Positions 18,501-26,144 of a stretch of 64,000 nt of DNA are shown piece after piece. The stretch is taken from NCBI RefSeq assembly GCF_004102025.1, contig NZ_CP025228.1, forward strand, positions 2,480,001-2,544,000, in the 5' to 3' direction. This DNA is from Actinomyces qiguomingii (GTDB lineage Bacteria; Actinomycetota; Actinomycetes; Actinomycetales; Actinomycetaceae). How positions within the stretch are numbered: the stretch's first letter is position 1; the number at the start of each line of letters is the position of its first letter. The notes under the pieces were generated by a model, which was not told where the DNA came from, ran no database searches, and was given only the letters and a program-made list of their open reading frames with translations. The position numbers and the translations under genes are program-made.

Positions 18501-19318
18501 GTCAGCTCCGCCAGCTCGGCACGGGCCAGGCGCTCGGACTCTTCCAATTCGGCGCGACGATGCGCCAGACGAGCCTGATCCTCCTGGCCGGCTTCGAGCA
18601 GGGACTGCACCTGCACCACGTCGTCGGCCAGCAGCCGGGCGGTGGCGTCGCGCACCTCTGCCTGGATGACATGGGCGCGGCGGGCGACGGCGGCCTGCCG
18701 GGCCAGTGGCCCGAGCTGGCGGTGCAGCTCCGCGGTCAGATCGGTTAGCCGGGTCAGGTCAGCGGCCATGGAGTCGAGCTTGCGCAGCGCCCGTTCCTTA
18801 CGACGCCGGTGCTTGAGGACTCCGGCGGCCTCCTCAATGAAGCCGCGACGTTCCTCCGGGGTGGCACTCAAGACGGCGTCGAGTTGGCCCTGACCGACCA
18901 CCACGTGCATCTGCCGCCCCATGCCTGTGTCGGACAGCAGCTCCTGCACATCCAGCAGCCGGCAGGTGGTGCCGTTGATCTGGTATTCACTGCCGCCACC
19001 GCGAAACAGGGTGCGCGTTATGGTGACCTCGCTGTAGTCGATGGGCAGGGCGCCGTCGGTATTATCGATCGTCAGGGAGACCTCGGCGCGTCCCAGAGCG
19101 GGGCGAGAACCGGCACCAGCGAAGATGACGTCGGCCATGGAGCCGCCGCGCAGGTTCTTGACCCCCTGCTCCCCCATCACCCAGGTCAGGGCGTCCACCA
19201 CATTGGACTTGCCCGAGCCGTTCGGACCGACCACAGCGGTGATCCCCGGCTCCAGGCGGAGGGTGGTCGACGAGGCGAAGGACTTGAACCCCTTCATCGT
19301 CAACGTCTTAAGGTGCAC
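15566..19318 (-). CDS. smc: chromosome segregation protein SMC
   Basis: SMC is the ATPase of bacterial condensin and works with ScpA and ScpB to organise the chromosome. The 1250-residue protein starts (M)HLKTLTMKGFKSFA, with Walker A GPNGSGKSNVVDAL near residue 32. Long Ala/Glu/Arg-rich coiled coils flank a central hinge (VGIPGVVGPLAGSVTVAAGWEDAL). The C-terminal head has LSLLSGGERSLAAVALL and the Walker B YVMDEVEAALDDTN. The GTG at 19318 matches the family start, though its ribosome site is weak. The open frame upstream is not similar to SMC. It lies near ftsY, as in other actinobacteria. Confidence 0.96.
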   Translation of the reverse strand: MHLKTLTMKGFKSFASSTTLRLEPGITAVVGPNGSGKSNVVDALTWVMGEQGVKNLRGGSMADVIFAGAGSRPALGRAEVSLTIDNTDGALPIDYSEVTITRTLFRGGGSEYQINGTTCRLLDVQELLSDTGMGRQMHVVVGQGQLDAVLSATPEERRGFIEEAAGVLKHRRRKERALRKLDSMAADLTRLTDLTAELHRQLGPLARQAAVARRAHVIQAEVRDATARLLADDVVQVQSLLEAGQEDQARLAHRRAELEESERLARAELAELTGVESTSGQRLARATATWEELTAAAQSLGALADVAAERVRGLAESPRPVAGTDPDELDRRAQQAAAQEAELAAAVEAARRALTDATGQRVEAEAAATSAEQALATLQHRRAEHREVLARAGGRLASARSRHEAARAAVEQARAGVQAAEERASAAERALRQAKSSSFGADLPEPTDTSDPAEAAVGEQARAAAAHEAATAALNDARDEVAAATDARREAAAELATWTARRDALALSLHSQDATAELAEVGIPGVVGPLAGSVTVAAGWEDALAGLLGELAGAAVIADADAAAAALAHARSREAGGLRLIIQDAGELDDDGPTPADQSTALADRTPRGARPAAALITADSPELTRALNRLLAGTWVSADLETARELRSAVPEAVVATRDGDVLGPVWATGGGGESSSVLALAAAHEEADTRATAAAQMEREAAAGLDTARAREASAGAAVATALERLRAADAEAARVAENLARLNSAAHAATEETGRARRVLERAEAEAAQRATELATAQAALADIESRPPAVGVAEVDGTAAAGQAADMDAAIDNARAMREDTAAAAAAARTAETEARLALRTAEERERSGRGRSDSLRQAARREREQRAAAARAEKARQARLATAAQVRDQARIAAESARTWVEQAQSERTRIEAERSEAAAAGAEVRKQLDALGAELTGLSDAAHRDEVARAEQNMRLANLAERAMNELGLEIDPLVEEFGPHMLVPQLVVDQKDKDGAVPAAAGDGAPAVDDESVDYSGAQPTGRPYVRAEQDKRLARANRELARLGKINPLALEEHAAMEERHRFLSEQLADLKQSRADLLRIVEDVDRRVQEVFAQAYADTAREFAAVFDRLFPGGEGRLVLTDPDDMLTTGIDIEARPAGKKVKRLSLLSGGERSLAAVALLVAIFQARPSPFYVMDEVEAALDDTNLGRLLDIFTELRDSSQLIIITHQKRTMEIADALYGITMRDGVTQAVSQRLSPDPQ

Positions 19319-19606
19319 ACGCCAACAATAGCCGGAAGCAGAACAATCCGGCCCACACCAGCCGCCCCGACCAACCCCGTCACCGCCCCAGTCCGGCCAC
19401 CAGATGGTCATCACCACACACCGTCTCAACGTCGTCATAGACTCCTACCCGGCAGGAACTCCCTTCCAACGGGTCATCGCGGTACTTCACAAACCTCATC
19501 ATCCAAAGGAGATAGAGCACCTGCCACCCATCGCAGAACCCCCAGGAACGGTGGATCAGGACCTCACCAAGCGGACCTGACACAACCGGTTCCGATTGGA
19601 GTATCC

Positions 19607-20548
19607 GTGCTCGAAATCACCAACCTGTCCAAACGTTTCGGAAAACTACAGGCTCTCGACAATCTGTCCCTCAGCCTGGGCGACGGCGAGATCGTGGGCT
19701 TCGTGGGCGCCAACGGCGCCGGCAAGTCCACCGCGATGCGCATCGTCATGGGGGTGCTGACCACCGACGCCGGCTCGGTGACCTGGGACGGCACGCCGGT
19801 CGACGCCGCCTTGCGCCGCCGTATCGGCTATATGCCGGAGGAGCGAGGCCTGTACCCCAAGATGAAGGTCGGTGAGCAGCTGACCTACCTGGCCCGCCTG
19901 CACGGGGTGACGGCCCCCGCGGCCCGCCGGGCCAGCGAGCAGTGGACCGAGCGACTGGAGATCTCCGCACGGCGCGAGGACGAGGTGCAGAAGCTCTCCC
20001 TGGGCAACCAGCAGCGCGTCCAACTGGCTGCGGCCCTGGTGTCCGATCCCGATCTGCTGATCCTTGACGAGCCCTTCTCCGGCCTGGATCCGGTGGCGGT
20101 GGACGTCATGAGCCAGGTGCTGCGGGAGCGGGCCGCCGCCGGCGTGCCCACATTGTTCTCCTCACACCAGCTCGACGTCGTGCAGCGCCTGTGCGACCGC
20201 GTGGTCATTATCCGCGAGGGGCAACTGGTGGCCGACGGCACTGTCGCCGAGTTGCAGGCCGGTGCTGAACCCCGCTGGCACGCCGTCGTCGAGGTCGCAG
20301 GCGCACCCGCGGCCGCCGTCGAAGCCGCCACCGCCATGCTCGCAGGCACCCCCGCAGTGGAGGCGAGTGCCGAGCCCATCGCCGAGGGCGCACGTGTCAG
20401 CATCGTCGCCGGCGGACCCGACGAGCAGCGCCTGCTGGAGGCCGCTCAGCGCCTGGGGCGACTGCGCGAACTCGGCCCCGTAACCCGCCCGCTGACTGAC
20501 ATCTTCCGCGACGTGCTAGCCGCACCCACGACCGGACAGGAGGCCTGA
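19607..20548 (+). CDS. ABC transporter ATP-binding protein (NatA-like)
   Basis: The ATPase of an ABC-2 type exporter, 313 residues. Motifs: Walker A GANGAGKSTAMR, signature LSLGNQQRVQLAAAL, Walker B LLILDEPFSGLDP and H-loop SSHQLDVVQ. The C-terminal 90 residues form the regulatory extension common in NatA-type subunits. The GTG start (VLEITNLSKRFG) has TTGGAG five bases upstream. The frame continues far upstream across the divergent smc gene but is not coding there. The permease follows three bases after the stop, so the two form an operon. NatAB pairs export Na+ or drugs in Bacillus, but the substrate here is unknown. Confidence 0.92.
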   Translation: MLEITNLSKRFGKLQALDNLSLSLGDGEIVGFVGANGAGKSTAMRIVMGVLTTDAGSVTWDGTPVDAALRRRIGYMPEERGLYPKMKVGEQLTYLARLHGVTAPAARRASEQWTERLEISARREDEVQKLSLGNQQRVQLAAALVSDPDLLILDEPFSGLDPVAVDVMSQVLRERAAAGVPTLFSSHQLDVVQRLCDRVVIIREGQLVADGTVAELQAGAEPRWHAVVEVAGAPAAAVEAATAMLAGTPAVEASAEPIAEGARVSIVAGGPDEQRLLEAAQRLGRLRELGPVTRPLTDIFRDVLAAPTTGQEA

Positions 20549-20551
20549 ACC

Positions 20552-21811
20552 GTGTCCACCACCCCCCAAGCCATTTCCCGCTCCCAGGAGATCCGCCTCG
20601 TTGCCGGCCGCGAGTTACGCATACAGTTGTTCAAGCGCTCGGCGGTGATCTCCACACTCGTCATGCTGATCCTGGCTGTCGGCGGGATTCTCGCGGTCGC
20701 CCACCTCACGGGCGGCGAGGACGAGCCCTACCGGCTGGGCGTGTCCGCCCCCGACACCGGCGCTGCCACCGCGCTCGAGCCCGCCCTGGAGCAGATCACC
20801 GGCACCAATGGCCTGCCCATCAAGGTTACTACCGACATCTCCGACGCCGAGGCCGCCCTGGGAATCAGCGGCGACAGCGACGAAGACACGACACTCGACA
20901 TGGTCCTCGACCTGACCGGCCCCTCCCCGGCCCTGAAAGTCACCGAGCAGGGCAATGTTGATCAGGCGGTCGTGGCCGCGGTTACCAATGTTCTGCAACA
21001 GGCCGCCCTGTCGGGCGAGATCACTGCCCTGGGCGGCGAGCCCGCCCAGGTGGCCGAGTCCCTGGCGGGGGCCGTGCCCCAGGTAGAGGCACTTGACCCG
21101 CCCGACCAGGACTCCGCCGATTTCGGAGCCCGCTACACCGTGCTCCTGATCATCGACATCCTGCTGTTCATCATCGTAATGGGCGGTGGCCAGATAATCG
21201 CCATGGGGGTGGTGGAGGAGAAATCCAGCCGCATCGTGGAGATCCTACTGGCCTGCGTGCGCCCCACATCCCTGCTGGCTGGCAAGGTAATCGGCACCGG
21301 CACCGCCGTGCTGGTCTCCTACGGGCTAATAGGAGTCGTCGCCGGCGTGACGGCCAAGCTCAGCGGTGTGCTGCCCGATGGCGCCGTCGACGTTGACACC
21401 GCCTTGGTCGCCATGATCGTGTGGATGATCGTCGGCTACGCGATTTTCGCAGTCGGCTATGCAGCGGCCGGCGCTCTGGTCAGCCGCCAGGAGGATGTGG
21501 CCACCGCGGTCATGCCGCTGACCATGACGTTAATGATCCCATACATATTGTCATTCGTAATGGCCTTGCAGGATCCATCCGCGCTGGTGTACCGGGTGCT
21601 GGCCTACGTGCCGCCCTTCGCGCCCTTCCTGATGCCCGCTCGGCTGGTGCTGGGCGTATCCTCCTGGGGCGAGCAGCTGGCCGCGTTAGCCTTGGCGCTG
21701 GTATTCATCCCGGTATTCGTGTGGCTGGCGGCAACGGTGTACACCCGGGCCATCACCCGCACCGGCGCGCGGGTCCCCCTCAAGGAGGTCCTGTTCCGTC
21801 GCTCCGCCTGA
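20552..21811 (+). CDS. ABC-2 type transporter permease (NatB-like)
   Basis: A 419-residue permease of the ABC-2 / NatB kind. One N-terminal helix (AVISTLVMLILAVGGILAVAH) is followed by an extracytoplasmic domain of about 160 residues. Five or six further helices come next, including LLIIDILLFIIVMGGGQIIAMGVVEEKSSRIVEILLACVRP (spanning about residues 195-235), which is the conserved coupling segment. The GTG start (VSTTPQAISRS) follows the ATPase gene almost directly. The end is RVPLKEVLFRRS. It functions with the preceding ATPase. Confidence 0.9.
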   Translation: MSTTPQAISRSQEIRLVAGRELRIQLFKRSAVISTLVMLILAVGGILAVAHLTGGEDEPYRLGVSAPDTGAATALEPALEQITGTNGLPIKVTTDISDAEAALGISGDSDEDTTLDMVLDLTGPSPALKVTEQGNVDQAVVAAVTNVLQQAALSGEITALGGEPAQVAESLAGAVPQVEALDPPDQDSADFGARYTVLLIIDILLFIIVMGGGQIIAMGVVEEKSSRIVEILLACVRPTSLLAGKVIGTGTAVLVSYGLIGVVAGVTAKLSGVLPDGAVDVDTALVAMIVWMIVGYAIFAVGYAAAGALVSRQEDVATAVMPLTMTLMIPYILSFVMALQDPSALVYRVLAYVPPFAPFLMPARLVLGVSSWGEQLAALALALVFIPVFVWLAATVYTRAITRTGARVPLKEVLFRRSA

Positions 21812-21855
21812 CCACGAACGTGCGTCGCGCTCGTCTCACCTTCACCCTCCTCCAC

Positions 21856-21919
21856 CGAGGTCGGTCGATAAAACCAACGAGGTCGGTCGATATAACCAAC
21901 GAGGTCGGTCGAAGTTGCG
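21856..21919. repeat. 22-bp dyad repeat array, locus A
   Basis: Three units of exactly 22 bases begin at 21856, 21878 and 21900, each starting CGAGGTCGGTCGA and followed in the first two by TAWAACCAA. The array starts 45 bases after the permease stop codon and ends 12 bases before the insertion element. Related arrays are at 25922, 37002 and 62900. Confidence 0.9.
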
Positions 21920-21931
21920 TTCCTGAATTGG

Positions 21932-23303
21932 GAGTTATCGGCGCGAACGTGGTGCTTAAGATCGGGGTTTTGGTTGCTGTGGTGCGGGAAAGTCGGAGTG
22001 ATTATGGTCTGGGAGGTTAATCCGGGGCGGTGCTTGACATTCGCGGGTAGATGTGCGTGCCGTGAGAACACGGTCCCCACGAGCAAGACTCTGCCCGATC
22101 TGCCAGACCCCGATGAAGAAGTCCGGCCGCACCGCCGCAGGCACCAGGCGGTGGAAGTGCACCGCCTGCCGGTCCCTGGCCACCGCGCCGCGCCCACCCT
22201 CGCCGGGTAGGGCCGAACAGGCGGTGCTGGGCGAATTCATCGACTGGGCGACCGGCAGCCGCTCCCAGGCCGACATCTCCGGTGGTAGCGGCAGGGCGTT
22301 TCGCCGCCGGACGGCCTGGTGCTGGGACATCCCAGTACCCAAGCCGCCGGTCACCGGCGAGGTGTACTCCCAGATCTTCATCGACGGGATGTGGCTGGCC
22401 CACAAATGGGTGCTCCTGGTGGCCCGCAGTCCCACGCACGTGATCGCCTGGCAGTGGGCCGCGTCCGAGAGCGCGGCGGCCTACCAGGCGCTGCTAGCCG
22501 ACCTGGCCCCGCCCGACCTGGCAACCACCGACGGGGCCGGCGGCGCCTTGAAGGCCATCGCCGCCACCTGGCCGGGCACTCCCATCCAGCGGTGTCTGAT
22601 CCACGTGCACCGCGACACCGTCCGTGACCTGACCCACCATCCCAAGACCACCCCCGGCAAGGCCCTACTACGCCACTCCCGCAAACTGCTGAGCATCTCC
22701 ACCACCGAGCAGGCCACCAGGTGGCTGGTGACCCTGAACGACTACGGCATCCAGTACAAGGACTGGCTGAATCAGCGCACCACCGCCCAGCAGGACCCCC
22801 AAACCGCCGCCCGCACCGGCCGCAAGTGGTGGTACACCCACCCCCGGGCGCGCCGCGCCTGGCGGCGCCTGGAACGCCTGGCCAAGCAGGGCCAGCTGTT
22901 CGCCTACCTGACCGACCCGGACGGCAAGCCCCGCCCCACCCCCGCCGAGCGCACCACCAACCCCATAGAGTCCATCAACTCCCAGGTCCGCGACCGGCTG
23001 CGCCACCACCGCGGCGCCACCACTGATCACCAGGCTGCCATCGCCGAATGGACACTGCACACCTACACCCAGGCACCGGCCACGCCCGCGGTGATCCTGG
23101 CCGACTGGCACACCCAAGGCCGCCCCCAGCGCGCCCGCACACCCAAACCCAAAACAAACAAGCCCACCACCAGCCACCCCGCCGGATGGGGCACCACACC
23201 CACCCCCGAAGAAGGCCTCTGGGCCCGCAAAGGCTGGGCCGGACGAACCAGCTAGAACACCACGACACGCCGGTCTAAAGCACCACGTTTACGCCTATAA
23301 CCC
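21932..23303 (+). mobile_element. complete IS1249-family insertion sequence
   Basis: The 1372-bp element has imperfect terminal inverted repeats: GAGTTATCGGCGCGAACGTG at the left and, read inward from the right, GGGTTATAGGCGTAAACGTG. Both continue GTGCTT. An 8-bp direct repeat, TGAATTGG, flanks it at 21924-21931 and 23304-23311, which fixes the borders and is the duplication length typical of the IS256/IS1249 group. One intact transposase gene lies inside. Confidence 0.93.
22053..23255 (+). CDS. IS1249-family transposase
   Basis: A 400-residue transposase of the IS1249 type (an IS256-related group with DDE chemistry). The N-terminus carries a zinc-finger-like pattern, CPICQTPM followed by RWKCTAC. 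Core blocks are IFIDGMWLAHKWVLLVARS, LATTDGAGGALKAIAATWP, IQRCLIHVHRDT and TTNPIESINSQVRDRLRHHR. These supply plausible D, D and E residues in the expected order. The C-terminus is basic and Pro-rich. The frame is intact, so the element may be active. The gene ends 48 bases before the right end of the element. Confidence 0.92.
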   Translation: MRAVRTRSPRARLCPICQTPMKKSGRTAAGTRRWKCTACRSLATAPRPPSPGRAEQAVLGEFIDWATGSRSQADISGGSGRAFRRRTAWCWDIPVPKPPVTGEVYSQIFIDGMWLAHKWVLLVARSPTHVIAWQWAASESAAAYQALLADLAPPDLATTDGAGGALKAIAATWPGTPIQRCLIHVHRDTVRDLTHHPKTTPGKALLRHSRKLLSISTTEQATRWLVTLNDYGIQYKDWLNQRTTAQQDPQTAARTGRKWWYTHPRARRAWRRLERLAKQGQLFAYLTDPDGKPRPTPAERTTNPIESINSQVRDRLRHHRGATTDHQAAIAEWTLHTYTQAPATPAVILADWHTQGRPQRARTPKPKTNKPTTSHPAGWGTTPTPEEGLWARKGWAGRTS

Positions 23304-23321
23304 TGAATTGGGTGAAGTGTT

Positions 23322-23350
23322 GGGGCCCGCACCACTACGGTGCGGGCCCC
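23322..23350 (-). terminator. hairpin terminator after ndk
   Basis: A perfect 12-bp stem, GGGGCCCGCACC facing GGTGCGGGCCCC with a 5-base loop, lies 31 bases past the ndk stop. There is no T run on the minus strand, but the strength and position suggest it ends the ndk transcript. Confidence 0.7.
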
Positions 23351-23380
23351 ATCTGCTTTACGCCGCCTCCACAGCCCGGT

Positions 23381-23815
23381 TCAGTTAGCCAGGTCAGGGA
23401 ACCAGATGGCGATCTCGCGCTCGGCGGTGGCCGGCGAGTCCGACCCGTGCACCAGGTTCTGAATAGCACTGGTACCCCAGTCACGGCCGAAGTCGCCGCG
23501 GATAGTGCCAGGTGCCGCCAGTGTCGGATCGGTCGCCCCCATCACGGACCGCACCCCCTCTACCACGCGCTGCCCCTCAACGACGACGGCGACGACGGGG
23601 CCGCGAGTCATGTACTCCACCACCCCGGGGTAGAAGGGCTTATCGACATGCTCGGCGTAGTGGGCCGCGAGGACCTCCGCGGTGGGCACCACCAGTTTCA
23701 GGGCGATGAGGTCGTATCCCTTGGCCTCGATACGTCGCAGAATCTCACCGGTCAGGTGCCGCTCCACGGCGTCGGGCTTGAGCAGGACCAGGATACGTTC
23801 GGGGGCGTCTGACAT
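23381..23815 (-). CDS. ndk: nucleoside diphosphate kinase
   Basis: Transfers the gamma phosphate from ATP to nucleoside diphosphates through a phosphohistidine. The 144-residue protein begins MSDAPERILVLLKPDAVERHL, has the conserved YAEHVDKPFYPGVVEYM and GPVVAVVVEG blocks, and carries the catalytic histidine in NLVHGSDS. A GGAAGGAA ribosome site precedes the ATG. It probably forms an operon with folC upstream, as is common in actinobacteria. Confidence 0.97.
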   Translation of the reverse strand: MSDAPERILVLLKPDAVERHLTGEILRRIEAKGYDLIALKLVVPTAEVLAAHYAEHVDKPFYPGVVEYMTRGPVVAVVVEGQRVVEGVRSVMGATDPTLAAPGTIRGDFGRDWGTSAIQNLVHGSDSPATAEREIAIWFPDLAN

Positions 23816-23950
23816 GACGTTCCTTCCGTTGGGGAGGGATGATGACCGCCGGCGTTAGCAGCGGCCGCTCGACCGAGTGTAGATGACAGCCCAACCAGCG
23901 CCGCTGCCATATCTACCGACCTCGGCGCGCAGCTTCGATCTACCTCGGGG

Positions 23951-25819
23951 TCAGGGCTTGCCGAAAAGGGCCCGCGCCTGGGCGGCGAGCACCACGGAGC
24001 CGACGATTAGCACACCGGAGGCGGTCAGCGGAGCATCGAAGCCCTCGGACATAGTCACCGCCTGTTCCGCCCCGGCCAGCAGGGTGGACGCCACCGCGAC
24101 CCGATCGGCGCCGAACACCTCACGCGCCACAGCGGCCAGATCCTCGGCGTCCATCGCCCGCGGAGAGTCGACGGACACACAGACAACGGCATCGCATGCG
24201 GGTTCCAGCACAGAGAGAATCCCCTCGGCGTCCTTGTCCTTCATGAGGCCCACGACGGCGACCAGATGCTGGAAACCGAAAATCTCCTCAATTGCGGGAA
24301 CCAGCGCGGCCATGCCGTGGGGGTTGTGGGCGGCGTCCACAATCACGGTTGGGCTCGAGCGCAACACCTCGAGGCGGCCGGGGGCGGTGACGGAGGTGAA
24401 TCCGTCCTCGACGATTTTCGCTGGCAAGGATCTGCCGCCGAATACGGCCTCCGCGGCGGCGAGGGCGATCAGTGCGTTGTGGGCCTGGAAGGCGCCATGG
24501 ACGGGAATGAAAACATCCTCGTAAACGGCCGCAGCAGTAGCGAAAGTGACCATCTGACCACCCACGGCGGGCACGCGGTCCAACACGCGCAGCACACCCG
24601 CGTTAGGAGCCAGCGGGTCCTCATCGGGATCTAGCTCCCGCCGCCACAAGGCATCATGCTCCACGGCGGCCGCGGCGATGACCTCCTGCACCGGCTCCGG
24701 CTGCGCGGCGGTAATCAACGTGGCGCCGTCCTTAATGATGCCAGCTTTGTTTGCGGCAACATCCTGAAGGGTGTTGCCAAGCCAGGCGGCGTGGTCAAGC
24801 CCGATCGGGGTGATAACCTCGACGTCACCGGGTACCACGTTCGTAGAGTCCCAGGTACCGCCCATGCCGACCTCGATCACCGCCACGTCCACGGGATGGT
24901 CGGCGAAAGCCGCCAGGGCCATGACGGTGAGCACCTCGAAGAAGCTCAGCCGCGGCCCGCCCTCGGCCTGGGAGCGGGCGTCGACCATCTCGATGTAGGG
25001 AGCGACATCCTCCCAGGCGGCGATAAAACCGTCCTCACTGATGGGCTCGCCGTCCAGGGCGATGCGCTCGCGGATGGTGGCCAGGTGGGGACTGGTGAAA
25101 CGTCCGGTGCGCATGCCGGTGGCGGCGAGCAGGCCTTCGGTCATCCGCGCGGTGGAAGTCTTGCCGTTGGTGCCGGCCACGTGCACGATCCGGTAGTTGC
25201 GTTCAGGGTTGCCCAGGATGTCGAGCACAGCCGCAACGCGCTCCAGCGAAGGCTGCACGCGGTGCTCGGGCGCCCGGGAAAGGATCTCCGCCTCAACCTG
25301 CCGCATCCGCACGGACACCTCGACGGCGTGTGCGGCGGCGGTCAGGTCGGCGCGGTGACGCTCGGCGACGGCGGCGTCAGCAGCGTCGGTCGGGTCGTAG
25401 CCGGGGCTGTCGTCGCTGTCGGGAAGAAGCGGTTCCCAGTCCTCCCAGTCGTCGCTGTCGTCGGCGTCGACCTCGGTCAGGAGGGCGTCCAAGCGCTCGA
25501 GATCACCGCCTGGCACCATGTTGGCAGCGACGAGTTCACGCAAGGCCTCCAGGTCCTCGGCCTCCGCCTGTTCGCGACTGCGGTCTGCTGCGGCGCGTTC
25601 CTCAGCCGCCTGAGCCAGAGTCTTGCCCTCTAAGGAATCGGCGGCCTCCAGGTAGGGCAGCAGCTCGGGGTCGACGCCGGAGCGTGTACCGCCCGGGCCA
25701 TAGACGGCGTCGACGACGTCCTCACCACTGGCGCCGACGGGGATGCCGAAGGCGGCCCCGGGGTGGGAATGCGGCCCCTGGCCGGAGGGGGCGCCCTGCT
25801 CGTGCTGCTCGCTGCTCAT
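23951..25819 (-). CDS. folC: folylpolyglutamate / dihydrofolate synthase with N-terminal extension
   Basis: FolC adds glutamate to folates and, in many bacteria, also makes dihydrofolate from dihydropteroate. The enzyme proper starts near residue 171 (RMRQVEAEILSRAPEHRVQP). It has the Mur-ligase P-loop VAGTNGKTSTARM (about 214-226), FTSPHLATIRERI, EVGMGGTWDSTNVV and the C-terminal domain IVDAAHNPHGMAALVP. The 622-residue length exceeds the normal 430-480. The first 170 residues are acidic and Gln/Glu/Asp-rich with no domain I know. The frame is continuous, but a start nearer the core (for example the Met at residue 172) cannot be excluded. Confidence 0.92.
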   Translation of the reverse strand: MSSEQHEQGAPSGQGPHSHPGAAFGIPVGASGEDVVDAVYGPGGTRSGVDPELLPYLEAADSLEGKTLAQAAEERAAADRSREQAEAEDLEALRELVAANMVPGGDLERLDALLTEVDADDSDDWEDWEPLLPDSDDSPGYDPTDAADAAVAERHRADLTAAAHAVEVSVRMRQVEAEILSRAPEHRVQPSLERVAAVLDILGNPERNYRIVHVAGTNGKTSTARMTEGLLAATGMRTGRFTSPHLATIRERIALDGEPISEDGFIAAWEDVAPYIEMVDARSQAEGGPRLSFFEVLTVMALAAFADHPVDVAVIEVGMGGTWDSTNVVPGDVEVITPIGLDHAAWLGNTLQDVAANKAGIIKDGATLITAAQPEPVQEVIAAAAVEHDALWRRELDPDEDPLAPNAGVLRVLDRVPAVGGQMVTFATAAAVYEDVFIPVHGAFQAHNALIALAAAEAVFGGRSLPAKIVEDGFTSVTAPGRLEVLRSSPTVIVDAAHNPHGMAALVPAIEEIFGFQHLVAVVGLMKDKDAEGILSVLEPACDAVVCVSVDSPRAMDAEDLAAVAREVFGADRVAVASTLLAGAEQAVTMSEGFDAPLTASGVLIVGSVVLAAQARALFGKP

Positions 25820-26144
25820 GTGCTTTCGTTCCCGCTTCCTGCTTGAAGACGAACCCGGGCAAGCCTAGATGATCGGCTACGGGGAGGTCGGGCCGGATGT
25901 CGCTTCCCCTTTCAAAACCGTATCGACCGAACTCGACGGTAACAACGACCGACCTCGGGGAGGGGCCGACCTGTGACCGCCTGGCTGTTGGGCATGGACC
26001 CCCAGGACCACCAGCAAGGTGCTGGGCCGGTGGGTGTCCAGATCCCCTGTCCTAGCCGCCGCGCCCAGGCCGTTGGCCGGCACCCGAGGGCCAAAGTGCG
26101 CCTCAGCCCTACCGCCACATCCCCAAAACACAAAGAGCCTATGA
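25820..26144. other. intergenic region between polysaccharide cluster 1 and folC
   Basis: These 325 bases contain the promoter side of folC and a two-unit 22-bp repeat array (25922-25962). I see no gene. The region marks the left border of the polysaccharide cluster, where base composition changes. Confidence 0.55.
25922..25962. repeat. 22-bp dyad repeat array, locus B
   Basis: Two degenerate units in the opposite orientation to locus A: CGACCGAACTCGACGGTAAC at 25924, then 22 bases later CGACCGACCTCGGGG at 25946. The flank ATCGACCGAACTCGA matches loci C and D. Confidence 0.75.

Noticed and set aside
23911-23955. Two CTACCGACCTCGG-like sequences as a fifth 22-bp array
   Set aside because: The spacing is not 22 bases and the dyad is lost. 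It may be a decayed copy but is below the evidence I would accept.
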